From NCBI RefSeq assembly GCF_018139145.2, contig NC_059500.1, forward strand, positions 55,510,580 through 55,574,579: DNA of 64,000 nt, read 5' to 3'. Of the stretch, positions 26,275 to 34,558 are shown in pieces. Within the stretch, counting starts at the first letter, position 1. Each line of letters starts with the position of its first letter. The translations under genes and the position numbers were made by a program. This stretch comes from Gymnogyps californianus (taxonomy: Eukaryota; Chordata; Aves; Accipitriformes; Cathartidae). The notes below the pieces were generated by a model, which made no database searches, was not told the origin of the DNA, and worked only from the letters and a program-made list of their open reading frames with translations.

Positions 26275-28477
26275 CTAAAACAACAGAGCAGCATTAGGAA
26301 TGAAGCTGCATAAGAAAAACATCAAAGCTGTATTTGTAAAAGGGCTCCGTTTGGAGCCAGTCCCGCCAGGAGCCAAGCACTGGCCACAAACCCTGGACAC
26401 CATCAGCTCCTACTGAAGTCACCTTGCCACAGAGGCTTAGCTCCCTGTGCCATCAGGCACATTGAGTACAAGTTCCTCAACACAGATAAGCAAGCTCTGC
26501 TCCTCTGACATGTGTAGTCCTTCAAAGCTAGCTGATACTAACTTTAAAAAGCAATTCCAGAACAGCAGATCGAGAAAAAAAAAAGGCAAAACCCTGCTGT
26601 GTGTTATGACTGGTATTGCATCATGCAGCTTAAGGAGATAATCATCCATTTTTAACAAATATGGAAAGTATTCAAATATTTTATTTCTTCTGAACTAAAA
26701 GAAAGCTTCGATAAAACATAGAAATCCAGTCTCCGGTATATTCAATTACCAGGCTAACAGGATTCATTTAATACAACCGATAGGGTCCAGTCCTGTTTGC
26801 TCTACCCAGACAAGTAATCCCATTGAATTAGTGGAACTCCTTACATGAGTAAGGAGAACAGGGTTTTACCTGTTTTCACTCCCATTCCTCTCACACGGGT
26901 TTCCCCATTGCCAAGGAAGATATCTATACCTAGAGCTGATGCCTTTTCTATTGTCTAAAGATGAATCACTACATACACATTGCTACAGATGGTAGAAAAT
27001 TCCAAGGAGAACTAGGAGAAAAGAAAAAGAAAGTTAAGATAAATTAGAGGAAAGAATACAGAAGAGATTTTTTTTTAAAAGAGTGAACTGTAGACGAAAA
27101 TTAGAGGTTTCTAACATGACAAAATTTTAATTGCACTTGCACAGGCAAAGAAAAGAGCTTTCTATTTTGGGGGGGGGGAGCTAGATTTGAGAACTGTAAT
27201 GCTTTACGGGGTTACAGTTTGGAAAGTAATTAAAGCAGACATAGAAATAAATTTGGGCACGATCCGAAGAGGGAGTGGGGAACAAAAAATACACCCTCTC
27301 ACTAAAATATCCATCATTAAAATGTCATTCTTCCACAATTAATATTTTCGACAGGAAAAAAAAATGAGCAGCCTATTATGCATATTTTGCTATTGATAAT
27401 GCAGCAAACGGTGCTGCTGTGTTAGGCGTTCAGATTAAAAGGAAAAAAAAAAGTAAAAAAAAAAAAAGAAAAACCTAATTGGTTTACTCATTTGCCGATA
27501 AAAACACCCGCGAATAAACTACCCTGCGCTGCAAAACGCTGCTGGGTAGTCATGTAAAAAGAATGTCAGCTTTTAACAGTAACTCTCAAATTTCAAATTA
27601 CCGTCGCTAGCATTTCAGGCATGATTTTGGGCGGGGGGGCGGGAACTGACATTTTGCCACATCGATTCCAGCCACGAAGGGCAGGAGCCGCGGGCGGAGG
27701 CTCCGAGGGCACCCGGCACCCGCGCCCGTTCGGGCGCGGGTGCCGGTGCCCTCGGAGCCTCCGCCGACCGGCGCTGCTAGCGGGACGCTATTTGGGGAAA
27801 TAACGCTGCATTTCACGCGTGTCCGTGAGCAGCCGCGCCTCGGACGGGAGTTATGGGTTTTCCTCGGTCAGAGCGGGGTTTCTCCTCTGCCGGTGCTGCG
27901 GGGCTGGGGGCAGCCCGTGGAGGGGCGGGGGATGCGCTTACCTTCCAGGATGCTCTTGGCCAGGAGGCTGGGAGTCCGGACGTGCCTCTGGTAGACGGCT
28001 TTGCGCTCCAGGCTCGCCTGCTTCCCCGCCAGCCCTTTCTTGTCCTAGGAGAGCGATCGAGCGGCGCCGTCAGCCCGGGGGCCACCCGCCCCGTCCCGTC
28101 CCCTCCCGTCCCGACCCGTCCCCTCTCACCTCGGTGGCCTGCTGCCGTCGGAGCGCCACCTGGGCGGCCATGACGCGCTGCCGCTCCACCACCAGCAGGC
28201 AGTTAGCGCACTGGCAGTCGCGCCAGCGGCAGAACCGCTTGTGTCCCTTCAGGCACGACACCACGCCGTGGTTGCGGCACCGGGCGCACTTGGGCGTGCG
28301 GCTCAGCTTCCGCGGCTCGCCCCGCCGCGGGGCCGCGGCCGCCTCCTCGCCTTCCTCCTCCTCCTCTTCCTCCTCCGGGCCGGCGCTGCCGCGCGGCGCG
28401 CCGGGGACCTCGGCCGCCTCCCCCTCCACGCTCTCCACGTCGATCTCCCAGTCGGCGGCGGCGCGTCCTTCAGCCAT
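25217..28477 (-). CDS. DMRT2: DMRT2, doublesex- and mab-3-related transcription factor 2 (whole coding span)
   Basis: Joining 28130-28477, 27942-28044 and 25217-26274 on the minus strand gives one open frame of about 502 residues. All junctions obey GT-AG and the phases match (0, then 1). The product is a nuclear DNA-binding regulator; vertebrate DMRT2 is known for roles in somite and dermomyotome patterning, Myf5 control and left-right or axial development. The order seen is an acidic N-terminus, the DM domain at about residues 57-105, a basic linker (DKKG, then [15 protein letters not shown]), and a long DMRT2-specific C-terminal region with hallmarks such as [29 protein letters not shown] and [15 protein letters not shown]. 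There is no DMA domain, as expected for DMRT2. From memory the human protein is about 561 residues, most of the difference being a shorter N-terminal linker here. DMRT3 lies upstream on the same strand, as in other vertebrates. Identity is very secure. Confidence 0.97.
26275..27941 (-). other. Last intron of DMRT2
   Basis: This 1667-base intron has a GTAAGC donor and a TTTTAG acceptor. The part near the donor is GC-rich and holds the hairpin at 27693-27765. The rest is AT-rich with A-runs (27443-27472) and a short G-run near 27171. No other gene is seen in it. Confidence 0.85.
27693..27765. repeat. Near-perfect GC-rich inverted repeat (hairpin) in the last DMRT2 intron
   Basis: The left arm at 27693-27728 and the right arm at 27731-27765 are reverse complements over 35 bases, with one extra C in the left arm and a TT centre (a likely GTTC loop after fraying). 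It lies about 176 bases past the exon 3 donor, outside any coding sequence. On either strand RNA could fold into an uninterrupted stem. See the findings for alternatives. Confidence 0.9.
27942..28044 (-). CDS. DMRT2: DMRT2 second coding exon (exon 3), basic linker
   Basis: This 103-base exon encodes 34 residues plus one base, reading DKKGLAGKQ...[12 protein letters not shown]. The segment directly follows the DM domain in vertebrate DMRT2 proteins. The acceptor CTCCTAG ends at 28045 and the donor GTAAGCG begins at 27941. The intron before it is only 85 bases (28045-28129) and has a CTGAC branch-point-like site 29 bases before the exon. The exon leaves phase 1, matching the GT that opens the next exon to restore Gly. 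It is too short and too open in other frames to be called without homology, but the match to the family is clear. Confidence 0.94.
28045..28129 (-). other. 85-base intron of DMRT2 made of GGGACGG-like repeats
   Basis: The intron between the DM-domain exon and the linker exon is close to the vertebrate minimum. On the minus strand its first half is a run of GGGACGG/GGGTCGG units. G-triplets near the donor are known intronic splicing enhancers for short GC-rich introns. Splice sites are canonical. Confidence 0.8.
28130..28477 (-). CDS. DMRT2: DMRT2 first coding exon (exon 2), N-terminus and DM domain
   Basis: This exon encodes residues 1-116. The start ATG at 28477 sits in a strong Kozak setting (GAGCCATGG), and the N-terminus reads MAEG...DWEIDVES, a DMRT2 signature. 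An acidic run of eight Glu (about residues 35-42) precedes the DM domain. Zinc ligands are all present: C64, C67, H79, C83 for site I and H70, C88, C90, C93 for site II, followed by the recognition helix ending RRQQATE. The exon ends with GAG and a GTGAGA donor at 28129. Eighteen untranslated bases (28478-28495) precede the ATG after a TTGCAG acceptor. If that acceptor joins the predicted exon 1, an in-frame TAG is the last codon of exon 1, which fixes this ATG as the start. Confidence 0.96.
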
Positions 28478-29089
28478 GGCTCCTCGGCGGCGCAGCTGCA
28501 AGAGAGAGGTCAGGTCGCCCGCCCCCGCGGCGGGACGGCAGCCGGGGCACACTCGGCTTCCGAGGTGCCCGCCGCCGCCCGGACCGCCGACCGCCCCGCC
28601 GAGATGCGCCCCCGTCGCGAAGTCACGGCAGAGCCCGCTTGGGATGTCATCTCCCCCCTTACTGTCTGCTCGGGTCTCCTCCCCGTGCCCCACGCAGGGC
28701 TCAGCTTAGCCTCGACGGACGCTTCCCCCCCGCCCGCCCCGGCTTGCCGGGGAACTGCGCTCGCCCGCCGCAGGCAGGAGCGCGTCTCCCGCGGCGGAGG
28801 ATGCGGGAGGAACCGCCCCAGGCCGACGGCCAGCGCCGCAGGGCTGCGGGGCTGTCAGCTCCTCACAGGGACCTGTTTATTTCAGGATCCTGACAACCCT
28901 CCTGCCCGCTGCCTTCACACTTAGGGGACAGGTAGGGAACACCTGGGCTTCACACACCGCCGCTGTCCGCTCCAGCGACCGGGGGCTGTACGGGCTCCTG
29001 GAGCTCTCTGCACCGCGGAAGCAGTGTCTTCGGACCCCCGCCTCCACCCACGCGACCTCCCCATCCTTCTTCCCGCACTTCGCACTCAC

Positions 29090-29360
29090 CTAAGTTCAGC
29101 GCCCGCGGCCGGCAGGCGGTGCAGGCAGCACGCAGCCCCCCCCGTTCCCCGCAGCTCGCAGGGCCGCCGCTGCCCAAGCCCAGCCGGAGGCAGGGGACTC
29201 CCGATCCCCGCACCTGGGGGTGCAAGGCTCCCCGGCGCCGTCGGGGGGGTCGCTGCGTCGCAGAACGCCGGGCCGGGCCGGGCCGTGCGCCCTCGCTGCA
29301 CCGGCGCCGGGACTGGCACCCGCTTCGCCCACGCCGCGCCCGCCCCGCGGCACAGTGCCC
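29090..29360 (-). other. DMRT2: Predicted non-coding first exon of DMRT2 (5' end approximate)
   Basis: A consensus donor (CTTAG followed by GTGAGT) lies at 29090/29089 on the minus strand inside the CpG island. It pairs naturally with the TTGCAG acceptor at 28496, giving a 594-base intron. Human DMRT2 also has a non-coding first exon, so this layout is expected. The last codon before the junction is TAG in frame with the ATG, so the exon cannot add protein. The transcription start is not visible; the upper bound is guessed from two CCAAT boxes at 29415-29453. Confidence 0.5.
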
Positions 29361-29414
29361 GCCGCGCCGGCCCCGCCGCGTTATCAGCGCCGGCCGCCTC
29401 CGCCGCCCGCGCCG

Positions 29415-29453
29415 CCCATTGGGCCCGCGCCGCGCGGCCGCCGCTCTGATTGG
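29415..29453 (-). promoter_or_regulatory. Pair of CCAAT boxes (NF-Y type) upstream of DMRT2
   Basis: CCCAATGGG occupies 29415-29423 and CCAATCAG occupies 29446-29453 when read on the minus strand. Their centres are about 31 bases apart, a spacing close to three helical turns that is common in NF-Y promoters. They lie about 330-360 bases upstream of the predicted exon 1 donor. Confidence 0.5.
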
Positions 29454-30239
29454 CCCGCGCGGCCGCCGCCCCGCCCCCCCCCCCCCCCGGGCCCGTGTGC
29501 CAGCCGCCAGCCGCTCGCTCGTGGGTGCGGGCGGGCGGGGGGCGCGTGGGGGCGCGGGCGGGGGCGGCGCGCCCCGCCACCCCACCGGCACAGCCGCGCC
29601 GAGCGGGAAAGGCGTGCGGGCGGCGGGGTGGCGATCTTTAGTTGTGGGGCGAAAAAGGAAGGGGGAAAGGAAAGAGAGGGAGAAGAGACGGTAACGCGCG
29701 TGATGGTGACGGCTAAGAAACCAGCTCCGCGGGCGAGCGGCGTCCCCCTGACCGGGGAGCGGGCCGGGGGCGCGGGTTTAAAAGGCTGAAACAGCCACCG
29801 CGGTTTGCGTTTGCGGTCGTTCGCGTTGCTTGCCCCGCGGGTGGAGGGGACTCGTGGCAATGGCTTTTTTCCGAGTCTGAAAATGCAACGGAATCGGCGT
29901 GGTCTTCCTGCCCTGTCGGGAATTCAGGCGGGGAGAAGTATTCGTTCATTTTTTAGCAGTCCCTCCCCTCGGTGGCGTTTTCCACCGAGCACTGAGCTGT
30001 GGAGTAAATTTGTTCCCCCCGCTCCCTGACGGAGCCTGGTCTTCGGAAACTGGGGATTGCCCCGGTCTCCCAAAACAGGGAGCGATCGAAATTGTAACGC
30101 ACAGTCTCGGCCGTGCCAGCTCGGTGCTTCCGTCGGTGAAAACGGGAATTCCCACGGGATAGAAGAGGACAAAATACACCTCGGCCGCGTGCAGCACCGG
30201 GCAGGGGAGGAGCTAGTGAATTTAAACAGCGCACCCCCA

Positions 30240-30348
30240 GGGGAAAAAAAAAAAAAAAAAAGAAAGAGAAAAAAAAAAGAAAAAAAGAAAAAAAGGAAAA
30301 AAAGAAAAGGAAAAAAGAGAAAAAAGAAAAAAAAAAGAAAAAAAAAGG
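30240..30348 (+). repeat. Homopurine A/G tract upstream of DMRT2
   Basis: About 109 consecutive purines, mostly A-runs broken by single G or GG. The tract lies roughly 0.9 kb upstream of the DMRT2 CpG promoter. Long homopurine stretches can form triplex structures and vary in length. Confidence 0.95.
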
Positions 30349-30539
30349 CATGCGGGAGAGCATCAGTTCTCCACCAGTATGCTGATCGAAAATTAACGAT
30401 ATGCAGAACATACGGCCGAAACTATGCTCCGAAAAGGGAAAATATTTTCCTCTTTGCCTGAGCAGCGCGTGTGTATAATAAATACTGATAATGTTCATGT
30501 ATATAATAAACACGGGCTTTCACTCACGGACCGGCTGCC

Positions 30540-32320
30540 GGCCACCGGTTCGGCACGGAAAAACCCTGCTCCTGCAGCCCGCCGGGACAGAGGCCAGCGG
30601 GCGAGTGGCGCAGTCGGTGCCGTGATGCGGCGGCGGGACGGGCGTGGGCTCCGCCGCCGCCGCCCGCCCCTCGCCCGGAGCTCCCAGCGCCGCCGCCTCC
30701 CGGACGGGGCACCGGCCTTTCCCCTCGCCCCGCAGGGCTGCGGGCACCTGCGGGGAGGGAGGGAGCGTTTGCCGCACCGCCTCCCGGGTGCTCACGCCGG
30801 GAGAGCGGGGAGAGGGAAGCGCATCCCCCGACGGCAGGTATTGCTCATCCCAAAAGGGAGCCTGGCTACTGTTTGACTTACAAGCATGACTAAAAGGCAA
30901 ATACCCAAGGAATTCCACTTTCCCCCTTGGGGTCCCTCTTAAAAGGCACAAGCACGACAAAGGACCTGCTAGGTTAGGAAACAGAAGTCCCGTTTGCTTG
31001 TAAACCGACACCAAATTACGAAGTACGATTCTGCGGGCCGCTGGAGTAAATTACAAAACAGTTCCCCTCCTGTTTACTTTATCCACAGGGAACTGTGAAA
31101 CCCAGCCATGATTTTAAAGCGTGTTTGTGTAACTTTCTTCTGCTCCTCTTGTTTGCGCTCGGCTCCGCAGCGCGTTTGCGCTCCCCTCCAGCCCCTCTCC
31201 CCTTTCCCGCCAGGAAGGAGAGGTGCCTCTGCCGTCCTCCGGCAAGACGCACCCGCGGGAGGAGAAGGCGGAGAGCGGTCCCTGGCACCGCTGCTCCCAC
31301 TCTTGTGCCACGGGGACCTCCGCTCCCGCTCAGCCCCCGGCTTTGGCCCGTGGTGTCAGCCGTGCCCGCTGTGAGCTGACACGGGCAGATGCCGCGCCGC
31401 GCCGCGCTGGGAAAGGCACTGATTTCCACGCGAGGGAAGGCAGCGAAGCCCGCGATGTGCAACTGTGCATCCACCTGCCCCGCTACAACGCACCCCGCTG
31501 GAGCGCCCCGCCGTCCCGCTAGCCCCGATGCCTGCGGGTCCGGGTGCCCGCGGCCGGGGCTGCTGGGGTGCTCCCGGGCTCCTTCAGACCCTCCTCCGCA
31601 CACCCTCGCCCGTGCCTTCCCCCACGCCACGCATTGTCGCGGGGGTCCCGCCGGGAGCTGCACTGCCCGAGGCGGGGTGGGGATGTGCCAGACCCCGATG
31701 GGGGGCCGGGGATGGGTCCTCAGGCGGTGCAGGCGGCGGCGGGTGCTGCGCCGCTTGTAACAGCGTCCTGCCCCGTGAAAAGCGGAGAGGAAGAGCAGCT
31801 CCGGGGCACTGGAAAGGCTGTCAACAGGTCTCCCTTGAAAGCCGGCGGCAGCGTGGCGCGCAGCGCCGGGCCCTGCTTTGCATTGCTCTCCCGTGCTGCG
31901 GGGATGGCGGGCGTGCAGGTGCAGGTGCCGCGGTCCCCCCGCTCCTCGCCTCCCCAGCCCTCCCTGGGGCTTTTTTTCACTCCCGGGAAATTTATTAGCG
32001 AGGTTAGGGCAGGCTAACCAAACGGCAACCCCGGGTGCAATTTCCCCGGGAGGAATGCTTTGATCTTGGCCTCTCCCCGCGCCGTCGGGAGCAGATTACA
32101 TTGCCAAACGCGGGAGATCCCCGCCGCTTGTTTGGTCAGAGATGTTACCAGTTAATCTGAAACAAATTGCCTCTGCCCCCGCCCCGCCCGCCGGCCCCCC
32201 TCCTTCCCCGCCCCAGGATCCCGGTGCCCGGCCGGGGGCTCCCGCCGTGCCTGCGCGGTGCGCGCCCCGGAGCGACGGTGTCAGGGATCCGGAACGGCAC
32301 GCTGTAGCCCAGGATCCGGG
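30540..32320. promoter_or_regulatory. Extended CpG-rich domain upstream of DMRT2
   Basis: Several GC- and CpG-rich blocks (about 30540-30840, 31150-31560 and 31640-32320) continue the island domain beyond the DMRT2 promoter, separated by AT-rich stretches. Apparent open frames of 100-200 codons on both strands come from low stop density. No homologous protein was recognised. Broad multi-block islands like this are common around developmental genes. Confidence 0.5.
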
Positions 32321-32413
32321 CCCTGTAAGAAAGGCTTCTCCTCCGCGGAACATAAAGTTACGGTATATTTGCTCCAGCGAAGACGCTGAGATTTCCCAGG
32401 TGATCTCAGTTGC

Positions 32414-32446
32414 GGGGGGGGGGGGGAGTTGGGGGGGGTAAGGGGG
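32414..32446 (+). repeat. G-run cluster, possible G-quadruplex
   Basis: Runs of 13, 8 and 5 G are separated by 4 and 3 other bases, enough for an intramolecular G-quadruplex. It lies at the edge of the DMRT2 upstream CpG domain. Confidence 0.75.
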
Positions 32447-32660
32447 TAAGAAATCACCTTTTCCGGTATTATCCAACCAGTAAAAACCGTGATTTCTTTT
32501 GCAGTTTTCTTCCATAAAAATGTGGATTCTTTTTCTACAGAAAAGACAGTCTACAGACAGACTTCCTCTGTCTCTTGTAAACAGCCCTTACACTAAGGTA
32601 AACCTGGATAAGATTTTTATCCATGACACAGACCTTTCTAAACTGATTGTACCTTAAAAC

Positions 32661-32709
32661 GTTTTAAACAAGCAAATTTTAAATTTTTATGTTTGTGTTT
32701 TAAACAAGC
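32661..32709 (+). repeat. Direct repeat of GTTTTAAACAAGC
   Basis: Identical 13-base copies lie at 32661-32673 and 32697-32709, a 36-base offset. Each contains a TAAACA forkhead-type core. Confidence 0.85.
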
Positions 32710-34527
32710 GTTTAATTGTTTATTTTTTTAATACATTGCTACCTAACATATTTGTAAAGCAGCTAGGTACAGAGTCAGAGGAGGAATTTTCTGTTATTCC
32801 TGCTTGTCAGTCAAATAAATATAAGAAATACATACAATAAGGATGTAAGAAGTGTCGAGGTAAGGTGTTCACTATATCATGATATGGAAGCAAATGTTAT
32901 TGACTGTGACAGTGATTCCACTGCCTTTGTAGGAATGTTTGCTTTGGCAAGGAGGGCAAGGGTTAGCCTTTATAGGGAGACTTGCATATCGTACCAGGAT
33001 AATCTTCAGTCGTGTAAAACTGGATTGATATCAAAAGCAGTAACAGTGAGCAGAGCAGAGTTGCCACTTTGGGCACAGTTAGGGAAAGTCTGATGGGAAG
33101 TCTGGAGGTGTCAACGGAAAGTTTCCCATGGACACAGACAGCCTTGGATCAGGCACAGGGTGCAGTGGAGTTTCCCGTCTACTGCCTGGAAGAAGGGACG
33201 AGCTCCCAGAGAGGAGGAAGGGGTGGGCCATGAAGGAAGGGCAGGTTTGCCCTCTGCGACTGGGGGCTCTGCCTGCTCGTCGGGGCTGCACCAGAGAGGC
33301 ACATTCTGGCCCATGCCTCTGCAAACGGGACCACGCAGGTGTGGTGATCGTTAGACCAAGCAAAGATGAAACATGGCTCCGTAGAACTAGAACTCCCTCT
33401 TCTGCAGCTTCCAGGTTTGTGGCCAGGGGACATCAGGGCAGACCTAGAGAGACTCCAAATCAAAACCAGTCCAAACTAGTCCTTATCCAATCCTGTGCTG
33501 GAATTTTTAATTTAAACAAGAAAAATGCCATGAGGAGGGCTTGTGTGCCATCCGCAGCAGCTTTGCTGTGGCTCGTAAACAAGGCTGACTTTTGGTTTGC
33601 CAGCATTTAATAAGCCAGTAGACATTTGGCAGGTCTCTTGCTAAAATGTACTAGAAAGTTGGATCAACTTTCAGCGTGAGTATCAAGAATCCACTATACA
33701 AGCAGTGAGCATAGCAAATTGTCAAGTCAGCAACTAATGTACTTCACTATAATCTTCCCAAATGTCTTAAGTAGTTTGGCAAATCTCTTGTTGCAATAAA
33801 TTCTAGTGAAGTTTTGGGTTTTATTTTTTTTCAACATATGGCCTTAAAAAGTAACTTAGCCAAGAATATTTTTAGAGTCACTGCAGAGTTTGCTGGAGAT
33901 ATTGTCTCAAAACTTGTTTGCACTCTGGCAGTTTTATTCAAAAGTCAACCAGATGCAAAAAGTGTGGGGTTTTGGGTTTTATTTTGCAGTCCTGGAAAGT
34001 GAAGGTCAAGTCTCTGCAATATAAATTGTCTTTTGGATTGCCGTATTTTAGCAGAACAGCAAGAAGTCTTACTAATAAACTGGTTTGTGGTGGGGTTTTT
34101 TTCCTCCTCAGGATGCATTATAATCATATGCAAAATATTTAAAATACCAATAAGACACCTGCTAAACCAAATAAGTTCGGTAGGCTATGCTGTGCTTAGC
34201 AGTAAAAATTCAATCACATAACCGTAACTAGCCAGACTGTGTTCTCAGTCTCTGAGTAGCCTTACTGAAATTAATAGGATGACCTGAGGTATTAGTCAGC
34301 ATGAAAAATAGCATCAGAATCTGGCAATATGTCAGTTTAAATAAGCCAGACAGACTCAGGCCATATTATACATGCAGGTATCTAGGCCACACTAAAGGCT
34401 GCTTGTTATACTCCTACTAGCAAGAAAGTTTGTAGAACCATTTACAGAGTGTGATATTGCACCATGCAAATACAAGTATCGGACTCTGTCTCACTATGGG
34501 TCCACTATGGAGTATGCAGACATCCAA

Positions 34528-34558
34528 GGTGGTAGAGGTGGTAGAGGTGGAAGAGGTG
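34528..34558 (+). repeat. Short GGTGGTAGA tandem repeat
   Basis: About three and a half copies of a 9-base unit, the last diverged (GGTGGAAGA). Confidence 0.8.

Larger units (their letters stand above)
27620..29640. promoter_or_regulatory. CpG island and promoter of DMRT2
   Basis: GC-rich sequence with dense CG dinucleotides covers the two upstream coding exons, the predicted first exon and its flank. On the minus strand two CCAAT boxes are visible as ATTGG on the plus strand, at 29415-29423 and 29446-29453; the second is in the fuller NF-Y form CCAATCAG. GC boxes are abundant and no convincing TATA box was seen. The CCAAT orientation suits transcription towards lower coordinates, that is, DMRT2. 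CpG-island promoters of this kind are typical for developmental regulators and are often Polycomb targets, which is inference here. Confidence 0.75.

Noticed and set aside
27819..28709. 296-codon open frame on the plus strand opposite DMRT2 exons
   Set aside because: Antisense shadow of DMRT2 exons 2 and 3 in a CpG island, with no recognisable product.
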